DNA from: CAYQEC01 sp964569015 | GTDB lineage: Bacteria; Actinomycetota; Acidimicrobiia; Spongiisociales; UBA5794 | DNA length: 64,000 bases | Reading direction: 5' to 3' | Assembly: GCA_964569015.1 (NCBI GenBank) | Contig: CAZMSN010000002.1 | Location: 31,376-95,375, forward strand | Part shown: piece by piece, positions 1-6,507 of the stretch | How the letters are laid out: the number at the start of each line of letters is the position of its first letter | Numbering within the stretch: the first letter of the stretch is position 1 | Program-made: the position numbers and the translations under genes | The notes under the pieces: generated by a model | Database searches by the model: none | Told to the model about the DNA's origin: nothing | What the model saw: only the letters and a program-made list of their open reading frames with translations

Positions 1-2
1 TG

Positions 3-1004
3 GGCCACACAGACGACGACATTGCCCGGCGCATGGGGATGATCGCCGAATTCCAGACCGTCGTGGCCGGGCCGGACGGCGGGATCCCCTCCACAGCGGG
101 ACGCAAGGAGGTCGAGGGCTTCGCTCGGCTGCTCGTCGAGCAGGGGCGGAACACGGTGGCCGCCTTCTCTGCTCTCCGCGACTACGCCGACTGGCTCGGG
201 CATCGGAGCCTCACCGTGGCATCGAGCGAGCTGATGGATTGCCACAATGCACTGGACGTCCTGGCGAGCGTCATCGACAAGGATCATGGTCGCCGAGTCC
301 GCGATCGGGTCTTCCCCGAACCGCCGCCACCGCTGGGTGCCGATGAGGAATCGAGGAGCCGATTCACGCGCGCCGCGACGGGGCGAATGGAGCGAACGCT
401 CTCCCGGGAGGGGGCACGGGCCGCCTGGTTCCAGGTCCAGCACGGCATTCCGGCAGAAGCTTGGAAGCGGTCCGATGCAGCCGATCGCGCCACGTATCTC
501 CGCTGCGCCGACATCGACGAGTTCCTCGCCGTCAAGCGCGCCGAGAGAGACGAGCTGCTCACCCGACTACGGGATGAACAGAAGCCCTGGTACACGACCG
601 AGATCGACGACGAGGTGCTCGAGTTCGTCAAGAGCGACCCCGAGATGGAGGTGGGCCGGAGAGAAGGAAACGAGGTCTTCATCACCAAGACCCCCTACAA
701 CGCAGTCGCCTACCTGCACGAGAAGGATCCCACCAAGAAGCGCTTTTTCGCCTGCCACTGTCCCCTCCTGCGGGAAGCGATCCTCGCCGGCCAGCCCATC
801 TCGGCGGATGCCTGCACCTGCAGCCTCGGCCATGCGAGCCACTACCTGGCGGGATTGGGCGAGCAACTCGAGGGCGAGGTTCTCGAGAGTGTCCTCCAGG
901 GCGACGATCGGTGCCGCTTCGTCTTCCGGCTTCCATCAGCGATCGTGGCAGCACCGGCCGCGAAGACGGCGAACTCGACCGATCCGACGAGGAGGGGCCC
1001 ATGA
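3..1004 (+). CDS. Cys-rich protein of unknown function (DUF6144 / ATC-hydrolase-like C-terminus), 5' end open
   Basis: I do not recognise a defined function. The reading frame stays open to the left edge, so the first Met (position 33) may not be the true start and the gene may be cut. The C-terminal third carries FACHCPLLREA, then CTCSLGH, and ends in LESVLQGDDRCRF. This spacing resembles families annotated DUF6144 or L-2-amino-thiazoline-4-carboxylate hydrolase-like, in which paired Cys residues and a closing G-D-x-x-C-x-F motif recur; that assignment is from memory of the family. No signal peptide or membrane segment is visible. The stop codon overlaps the start of the next gene as ATGA (1001-1004), so the two were translationally coupled. 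Confidence 0.6.
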   Translation, partial: GHTDDDIARRMGMIAEFQTVVAGPDGGIPSTAGRKEVEGFARLLVEQGRNTVAAFSALRDYADWLGHRSLTVASSELMDCHNALDVLASVIDKDHGRRVRDRVFPEPPPPLGADEESRSRFTRAATGRMERTLSREGARAAWFQVQHGIPAEAWKRSDAADRATYLRCADIDEFLAVKRAERDELLTRLRDEQKPWYTTEIDDEVLEFVKSDPEMEVGRREGNEVFITKTPYNAVAYLHEKDPTKKRFFACHCPLLREAILAGQPISADACTCSLGHASHYLAGLGEQLEGEVLESVLQGDDRCRFVFRLPSAIVAAPAAKTANSTDPTRRGP

Positions 1005-1453
1005 GCGGCCCGGACACCTCCAACACGGTGGACAACCCGAACGACGACCTGCGCGTGATCGAGTAAGTCGTTCACTCCCACATCGGTTGGACGATGAACG
1101 ACAAGGACCGATAGACCCTGATGTCGATCGTCGTCGACAACGAGCTGTTCTTCTGCCAACCCGATTCCGCGAGCACCATCGATGGATGCGACCAGTTCGT
1201 GGCGCTGGTGGACGACGTCTTCATGCCCGACGACTTCAGGGCGATACGAACGGAGATCGAGAATCTCCGCATCCGCCTCTCACCGAGCCTCGTGACCGCA
1301 TGGTTCTCCTACATCCTGAACGACTACAACGAGTTCCGGGGAGAGCCGGCGGTGTGGGAGAACGTGCGGTGGACCGGGGTGCCGGAGAAGATCGACGGGC
1401 GCTGGAGGATCATGCAGCAGCATTTCTCCAAGGTAAGAGACCTCGCCGGCTGA
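1001..1453 (+). pseudogene. SnoaL/NTF2-like protein interrupted by two in-frame stop codons
   Basis: Read from the ATG at 1001, which overlaps the upstream stop as ATGA, a single frame gives an N-terminal helix, a TAA at 1064-1066, the stretch VVHSHIGWTMNDKDR, a TAG at 1112-1114, then TLMSIVVDNELFF and on to GRWRIMQQHFS before the natural stop. The order (helix, D-x-D-x-L-M-S, DNELFF strand, final W-R-I-x-x-x-H-F strand) is that of SnoaL-like cone-shaped domains of about 150 residues. Both stops sit where Gln codons (CAA, CAG) would differ by one C-to-T change. An ATG at 1121 could still give a 110-residue fragment lacking the first helix. Neighbouring genes use TAA and TAG as ordinary stops, so recoding is unlikely. 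Confidence 0.7.
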
Positions 1454-1534
1454 GCGCGCGCAAACGACTCGGTCCGCCGGTCCCCGACGGCAGCCGGAAC
1501 CTACCCTCGCTCCACGCCTCCGGCGCCTGCTCTC

Positions 1535-2791
1535 CTAGGTGCCTTCCTGCCACGAGGACAGGTACTTCACCTGCTCCGAAGTGAGCTGCTCGAGCCCGCC
1601 CCCCATCGCATCGAGCTTGAGCCGCGCCACCTCTTCGTCCAGGTCACGCGGGAGCGTGTAGACATCGGCATCCAGCGATTCTGCATTCTCCACGAGCCAC
1701 TCGGCCGCCAGCGCCTGATCGGCGAAGGACATGTCCATCACATCGGCCGGGTGTCCCTCGGCGGCGCTCAGGTTGACGAGCCGCCCCTCGGCAACGACGA
1801 GGAGTCGGCGGCCGTCCGGCAACGTGTACTCCTCGAGATTGTCCCGGATCTGGCGCCGCCCCGTCGCCATCCGGTCGAGCGCTACCAGGTCGATCTCGAC
1901 GTCGAAATGGCCGGCGTTGGCAAGGATGGCACTGTCCTTCATCTTCACGAAGTGCTCGTCACGGAACACGTGGATGTCCCCGGTGGCGGTGAGGAACACG
2001 TCACCGACCTCGGCTGCGTCCAGGGACGTCATCACCCGGTGCCCGTTCATGGCGGCTGAGAGCGCCCGGATCGGATCACATTCCACCACGACGACGTTGG
2101 CCCCGAGACCGTCGGCCCGCTCGGCAATACCCCACCCGCAGTCCCCGTAGCCAGCGACCACGACCGTCCGCCCCGCAAACAGGATGTTGGTGGCACGCAG
2201 GATGCCGTCGAGCGACGACTGGCCGGTGCCGTGCCGATTGTCGAAGAGATGCTTGGTGTCCGAGTCGTTGACGGCGACGACCGGGAATCGCAGGACGGCG
2301 TCCTTGGCCATGGCACGGAGCCGAATCACCCCGGTCGTCGTTTCTTCCATGCCCCCGAGTATCGGTTGATCGACCCTCTCTTTGTGAAGCACGGTTGTCA
2401 TGTCGGCGCCATCGTCGAGGATCAGTGCCGGTTTGGTGTCGAGCACCGCGTGGATGTGGCGGTAGAAGGTATCGGAGTCCTCCCCGCGCACCGCGAACAC
2501 CGGAATCCCGAACTCGACGAGTGCCGCGGCCACGTCGTCCTGGGTGGAGAGCGGATTGGAGGCGCACAGCGACACCTCGGCGCCGCCGGCGACCAGCACT
2601 TTCATGAGGTTGGCGGTCTCGGTCGTCACGTGCATGCAGGCACCGACCTTGACCCCCTCGAGCGGGCGCTGCCGCCCGAACCGCGCTCCGATCGCGGCGA
2701 GGACCGGCATCCTGCTCGTGGCCCATTCGATCCTGCGATGCCCCAATTCGGCGAGGTCCAGATCTGCGATTTCGTGCTCCACGGCGATCAT
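1535..2791 (-). CDS. ahcY: Adenosylhomocysteinase (S-adenosylhomocysteine hydrolase)
   Basis: Splits S-adenosylhomocysteine into adenosine and homocysteine in the cytosol, relieving product inhibition of methyltransferases. Visible marks are HVTTETANL near the N-terminus, DDGADMTT, EETTTGV, VNDSDTKHLFDNRHGTGQS carrying the catalytic Lys/Asp region, the NAD-binding GYGDCGWG, and the C-terminal lid ending in YLSSWQEGT. At 418 residues it is the short form, lacking the insertions of the 470-490 residue bacterial enzymes, and GYGDCGWG departs from the usual GYGDVGKG. I chose the ATG at 2791 because it makes an ATGA overlap with the upstream isomerase; an in-frame ATG at 2800 is possible. It is the third gene after manB and the SIS isomerase. 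Confidence 0.95.
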   Translation of the reverse strand: MIAVEHEIADLDLAELGHRRIEWATSRMPVLAAIGARFGRQRPLEGVKVGACMHVTTETANLMKVLVAGGAEVSLCASNPLSTQDDVAAALVEFGIPVFAVRGEDSDTFYRHIHAVLDTKPALILDDGADMTTVLHKERVDQPILGGMEETTTGVIRLRAMAKDAVLRFPVVAVNDSDTKHLFDNRHGTGQSSLDGILRATNILFAGRTVVVAGYGDCGWGIAERADGLGANVVVVECDPIRALSAAMNGHRVMTSLDAAEVGDVFLTATGDIHVFRDEHFVKMKDSAILANAGHFDVEIDLVALDRMATGRRQIRDNLEEYTLPDGRRLLVVAEGRLVNLSAAEGHPADVMDMSFADQALAAEWLVENAESLDADVYTLPRDLDEEVARLKLDAMGGGLEQLTSEQVKYLSSWQEGT

Positions 2792-3807
2792 CCCTCCCAT
2801 AGTCGTCGCTTGAAATCCTCCAGGAGATCTACGGAAGTGGCATCCACGCCGGCCATCTCGGCCATTGCGACGGATGCCACATCTCCCACGAACGCGAGGC
2901 TGAAGAAGCGAGAAACAGCATCCTCACCCTGCGCCCTCACCTCTCCCACTATCTCGACCTTCTCCTCCAGGATCTCCCGCGTTAGGTCGAGACGCCTCTT
3001 CACCCGCGGGTGATCCCCCTCGTCATGGAGGACCACCAACCCGATGGAGCGCCGCCCCAGCTCGGGCAGGCCCGACCAGCCTGCGATCTCGTTGTGATCG
3101 AGCTCGGGAACCTGCGCCGCATAGGCGGGCATCTTGGCGTTCTCGTTGATCTGCGTCTTCCACCTGATCGCCGCCAGCCCGGCGAGCCCGATCCCGCCAT
3201 AGATCACGGTCAAACGCCGATCGAGGCCCTCTGCCAGATCACGGCCGAGGGCGACGCCCGGGCCATCGCCGTCACCAGCCAATGCCTCCAGCTCCGATGC
3301 CGCCGCGAGCAAGGCAGGGCGCGGGTCGTCGATCAGCCCGACCCCGTGGAGAAGGCGCAGCACCGCCCCGGTCTGGTGTCCCAGAGCGGCGCGCGGCTGG
3401 AGCCCGGCCGGCACGATGACCGCCGGGTACCGCGCAGTCGCGGCCATCTCTCCGACCAAGCCGCCGGTGGTGACCACCGCGACCCGGAGCCCGATTCGGG
3501 CAGCGTCCTCGATGGCCGACAGCGTCTCCTCGGTGTTCCCGGAGTAGGAGACCGCGATCACGAGGGGGTGAACGTCCCCCACCCACGGCGGAAGGTCGTA
3601 GCCCTGGTGCACGCTGGCGCGATGTCCCGACTCGGCGAGGAGGAGCGCCGCGACCCGTGCCGCCATGCCCGAACCGCCCATCCCGACCAGGAGCACATCG
3701 TGCGCCGGCTCGAGCTCCGGAGTGTCCAAGCCGGCGGTGAGACGGAGCTGGCTCGGCATGGCGAGAACGTGGGCCAGCATCTCCGATGATGTTCGATCAG
3801 ACCCCAT
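2788..3807 (-). CDS. Bifunctional phosphoglucose/phosphomannose isomerase (SIS family)
   Basis: A cytosolic sugar isomerase of the SIS family, interconverting fructose-6-phosphate with glucose-6- or mannose-6-phosphate. The first SIS domain shows LLVGMGGSGMAA and the phosphate-binding SYSGNTEET; the second half carries INENAKMPAYA and LDHNEIAGW, the Glu and His region typical of the PGI/PMI family. Length (339 residues) is normal. Its start overlaps the end of manB by 11 bp and its stop overlaps ahcY by 4 bp, so all three are one operon. Feeding mannose-6-phosphate to ManB next door is the obvious role. In actinomycetes a SIS-domain homologue regularly follows the phosphomannomutase gene; some of those are proposed to be inactive, so activity is inferred. 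Confidence 0.88.
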   Translation of the reverse strand: MGSDRTSSEMLAHVLAMPSQLRLTAGLDTPELEPAHDVLLVGMGGSGMAARVAALLLAESGHRASVHQGYDLPPWVGDVHPLVIAVSYSGNTEETLSAIEDAARIGLRVAVVTTGGLVGEMAATARYPAVIVPAGLQPRAALGHQTGAVLRLLHGVGLIDDPRPALLAAASELEALAGDGDGPGVALGRDLAEGLDRRLTVIYGGIGLAGLAAIRWKTQINENAKMPAYAAQVPELDHNEIAGWSGLPELGRRSIGLVVLHDEGDHPRVKRRLDLTREILEEKVEIVGEVRAQGEDAVSRFFSLAFVGDVASVAMAEMAGVDATSVDLLEDFKRRLWEG

Positions 3808-5314
3808 CTGCAGGCGTCGCTTCCTCGATCAGCATCACCGGGATGCCATCTTCGATCCGATAGCGCAGCCGGCACTTCGAACACACGAGAGACGGAGGCT
3901 CGGCGACCTCCGCCAGTTCCCCTCCACACGAAGGGCACTGCATGATCTCCAGGAGACCCTCGGGAAGCAGTGATGTCACACCGCCCACCTCCTCAACGAT
4001 GGTCCTCACCCGCGCCACGAGCTCCTCGACAGTGTCCTCGTCGGGCGCCTCCACATTGAGTCGGAGTACCGGTTCGGTGTTCGACGGCCGCAGATTGAAC
4101 CAGGTCGCGCCGAGATCGATGGTGAGTCCGTCGAGCCGATCGGTGGCCGCCGTTGGGAACGCGGCTTCCGCCCGATCGAGGACCGCTTCCTTGTTCTCCA
4201 CCGTGAAGTTGCGCTCTCCCGACTGTGCGTACGGCTCGAACTCGCGGCGGATCACCGAGAGACGACGACCATCTTCGGAGAGCACCTGAAGCAGCACCAG
4301 CATGGCGAGGATGCCCGAGTCGGCCCGGTAGTTGTCCCGAAAGTAGTAGTGGCCGGAGTGCTCGCCACCGAAGACGGCGCCGGTCTGCGCCATCACCTGT
4401 TTGATGAACGAATGGCCCACGCGGGTCCGGATAGGGGTACCGCCCGCGGCCCGCACCATCTCAGGAACCGCCTTGGAGCATATGAGATTGTGAATGATGC
4501 TCGCTCCGGGCTCTCGGCCGAGGTACCACCGGGCGATGATGCCGGTCACAGTGCTGCCGGGAAGGGGCCGCAGCTCATCGTCGATGAAGAACGCCCGATC
4601 GGCATCACCGTCGAAGGCCACTCCCAAATCGGCCTCCGTCTCCTGCATGAGCTTCTCGAGATCACGCAGGTTCTCCGGGCGCAACGGGTCCGGGTGATGG
4701 TTGGGGAAACTCCCGTCGGGCTCCAGGTAGAGGCCGATCAGCTCGGCAGGTATGCGCTCGAAGACGGCCGGTACCGCCACGCCGGCGACGCCGTTGCCAC
4801 CGTCGGCTGCCACCCGCAGGGCCGCGAGCGCATCGACGTCGACGACCGAGGTGACGTGATCGACATAGCCGCCAAGGATGTCGACCGACCGCACCTCTGC
4901 CGTCCCGGTGCCGGTTGGGCCTTCGGCCACGAGGCGCTTGATCTCGGCGAGACCCGTCTCCTCGCCCACGGGAGCGGCCCCGGCGAGACACAGCTTGATG
5001 CCGTTGTAGCCCTTCGGATTGTGCGAGGCAGTGATCATGACGCCGGGCTCGTCCAGCGAGCCGGCGGCGTAGTAGACCATGTCGGTGGTGATCATCCCCA
5101 GGTCATCGACCGCCACGCCTTCTGAACAGATGCCCTCGATGAGAGCAGCGGCCAGCTCGGGCGACGACTCCCGACAGTCCCGCCCCACCGCGACGCGCTC
5201 GGCGCCGGTGTGGACCGCGAAGGCAGCCCCGATGCGGCGGGCGGTGCCGGCATCGAGCTCCTCGGGGACGAGGCCACGAATGTCATAGGCCTTGAAGATC
5301 CGATCGATGTTCAT
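3797..5314 (-). CDS. manB: Phosphomannomutase/phosphoglucomutase fused to a C-terminal Trm112-like zinc ribbon
   Basis: Interconverts mannose-6-phosphate and mannose-1-phosphate (or the glucose pair) for GDP-mannose and cell-wall glycans. In this 505-residue protein the active-site Ser is about residue 97 in TASHNPKGYNG, the metal loop DGDADR is at 235-240, the sugar loop GGEHSGH at about 316-322 and the phosphate loop RPSNTEP at 409-415. Residues about 450-505 are extra: LLEIMQC-PSC then LVCSKCRLRYRIEDGIPVML with Cys 460, 463, 478 and 481, matching the Trm112/YcaR (UPF0434) zinc ribbon. In many actinomycetes this is a separate small gene beside manB; here no stop separates them. An upstream in-frame ATG at 5542 would run through the divergent gene and is rejected. 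A leaderless promoter fits the start at 5314. Confidence 0.93.
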   Translation of the reverse strand: MNIDRIFKAYDIRGLVPEELDAGTARRIGAAFAVHTGAERVAVGRDCRESSPELAAALIEGICSEGVAVDDLGMITTDMVYYAAGSLDEPGVMITASHNPKGYNGIKLCLAGAAPVGEETGLAEIKRLVAEGPTGTGTAEVRSVDILGGYVDHVTSVVDVDALAALRVAADGGNGVAGVAVPAVFERIPAELIGLYLEPDGSFPNHHPDPLRPENLRDLEKLMQETEADLGVAFDGDADRAFFIDDELRPLPGSTVTGIIARWYLGREPGASIIHNLICSKAVPEMVRAAGGTPIRTRVGHSFIKQVMAQTGAVFGGEHSGHYYFRDNYRADSGILAMLVLLQVLSEDGRRLSVIRREFEPYAQSGERNFTVENKEAVLDRAEAAFPTAATDRLDGLTIDLGATWFNLRPSNTEPVLRLNVEAPDEDTVEELVARVRTIVEEVGGVTSLLPEGLLEIMQCPSCGGELAEVAEPPSLVCSKCRLRYRIEDGIPVMLIEEATPADGV

Positions 5315-5327
5315 CACACGGAGTCTA
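5315..5327 (-). promoter_or_regulatory. Leaderless-type promoter of the manB operon
   Basis: On the minus strand TAGACT (5327-5322) is followed by 7 nt and the ATG of manB at 5314. No Shine-Dalgarno sequence precedes the ATG. A -10 box seven bases from the start codon places transcription initiation at or next to the A of ATG, as in actinomycete leaderless mRNAs. No clear -35 is seen. Confidence 0.5.
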
Positions 5328-5379
5328 CGGCGCCACCCCGTCGATCCGGAGCGCCGATGGGAATAGGCCCGCTGCCTCC

Positions 5380-5393
5380 TACACTCCGGGCCC
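5380..5393 (+). promoter_or_regulatory. Leaderless-type promoter of the GT2 gene
   Basis: TACACT (5380-5385) is followed by 8 nt (ccgggccc) and the ATG at 5394, with no ribosome-binding site. It faces away from the manB promoter 52 bp to the left, so two divergent leaderless transcripts are predicted. Confidence 0.45.
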
Positions 5394-6098
5394 ATGGCAG
5401 CCCCATCGATCGCGGTCGTCATCCCCATCCACAACGAGGCCGCATACCTCCCCGAAGCCCTCCCCCGCCTCTTCGCCGAGCTGGCGGAAGTGTCCGCGCC
5501 GGTGACCGTGACATTCGCCGAGAACGGCTCCACCGACGGCACGGGCGATCTGGTGCGATCGCTCAGCCCCCGATATCCCGGGATCCGGCTCCTCGAGCTC
5601 GCTGCACCCGACTACGGCGCCGCCATGCGCGCCGGATTCCTGGCATCACAGGGCGACTGGGTGGTGAACTTCGACATCGACTACTTCTCCGGTGACTTCC
5701 TGCGGCAGGTTTTGGAGCGTTCAGACGAGTCGGATGTCGTGGTGGCCTCCAAGCGCGCCCCGGGTTCGGAGGATCATCGGGGCCGGTTCCGGCGCCTCGC
5801 AACCTGGGGTTTCAATCTCATCCTGCGCCTGCTCCTCGGCTCCAAGGTGTCGGACACTCACGGGATGAAGGCGCTGCGGAGGGCCGTCGTCGACGAGATC
5901 GCGCCGCGGGTCGTCTCGAGACAGGATCTCTTCGACACGGAGCTCGTCATCCGTGCCGAGCGAGCCGGCTACCGCATCACCGAGGTGCCAGTGATCGTCG
6001 ATGAGCAGCGCCAGGCGAGATCGAGCCTGCTGCGGCGGGTGCCCCGGACACTGCGCGGCGTGTGGCGCATCCGCCGATCCCTTCGGAACTCGGGGTGA
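5394..6098 (+). CDS. Family 2 glycosyltransferase, dolichol-phosphate-mannose-synthase-like
   Basis: Predicted to move a sugar from a nucleotide donor to a polyprenyl phosphate or similar acceptor at the inner face of the membrane. The GT-A fold is clear: AVVIPIHNEAAYLPE at residues 6-20, the ENGSTDGT loop at about 42-49, and a D-x-D centre in NFDIDYFSGD at about 90-99. There is no transmembrane tail (234 residues), like the short DPM1-type enzymes, so it would act with a partner or peripherally. It lies divergent from manB, and the broken GtrA and PTPS-related genes follow on the other strand; GtrA and PTPS-related proteins commonly accompany this kind of transferase. The substrate is not readable from sequence. 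Confidence 0.85.
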   Translation: MAAPSIAVVIPIHNEAAYLPEALPRLFAELAEVSAPVTVTFAENGSTDGTGDLVRSLSPRYPGIRLLELAAPDYGAAMRAGFLASQGDWVVNFDIDYFSGDFLRQVLERSDESDVVVASKRAPGSEDHRGRFRRLATWGFNLILRLLLGSKVSDTHGMKALRRAVVDEIAPRVVSRQDLFDTELVIRAERAGYRITEVPVIVDEQRQARSSLLRRVPRTLRGVWRIRRSLRNSG

Positions 6099-6162
6099 GG
6101 TGCCGGAAAACGCCGATGGCCGGCAGATCTTCCGTCGACGAGGCGCCGCCGGCGATCGATTC

Positions 6163-6507
6163 TCAGAAGACGATGTCGCGGTAGCCGGCGAACTCGGGAA
6201 TGATGATGATCACCGCCGCCGCCAGGAAGGCGAGGTTGGCCTCGGTGCGGTTCAGGGGCCCCTGCAGCGCGTTCGCCCCGTTGACGAGCAGGGTCGTCAA
6301 GTCCCACGCCACCAGATTCGCCGCGGAGGCGCGCCGCGTCTCCGAGCCGGAAACGGGCCGTCGGTGAGCTGGAAGGTCCGGCGCCGGATGGGGGGGGGAC
6401 GTGAAGGTGGCGAAGGCCGCCACCGTGTTGGTGACACCGATGAAGCTCACCTTCACGAGATGCCGGAAGGCTTCGAGAGTGAAGGAGCTCTCGAGATTGC
6501 GCTTCAC
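6163..6507 (-). pseudogene. GtrA-family membrane protein, frameshifted and shortened
   Basis: GtrA-family proteins (about 130 residues, four membrane helices) are thought to help polyprenyl-linked sugars cross the membrane. The 5' part reads cleanly from a GTG at 6507 (GTGA overlap with the upstream gene) through FRHLVKVSFIGVTNTVAAF, the first helix. After a run of nine C on the coding strand (positions 6390-6398) the frame turns to Pro/Arg-rich nonsense. A different frame there gives RRRTFQLTDGP, the expected loop after helix two, and the original frame resumes with SAANLVAWDLTTLLVN and IIIIPEFAGYRDIVF, the last two helices. Roughly 30 residues of helix two are missing. Two frame changes plus a deletion argue for a pseudogene, though slippage in the C run could be a sequencing fault. 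Confidence 0.65.

Noticed and set aside
1064..1114. Stop-codon reassignment (TAA/TAG read as Gln)
   Set aside because: Several intact genes in the window end in TAA or TAG at the expected length, so the two stops in the SnoaL gene do not reflect a changed code.
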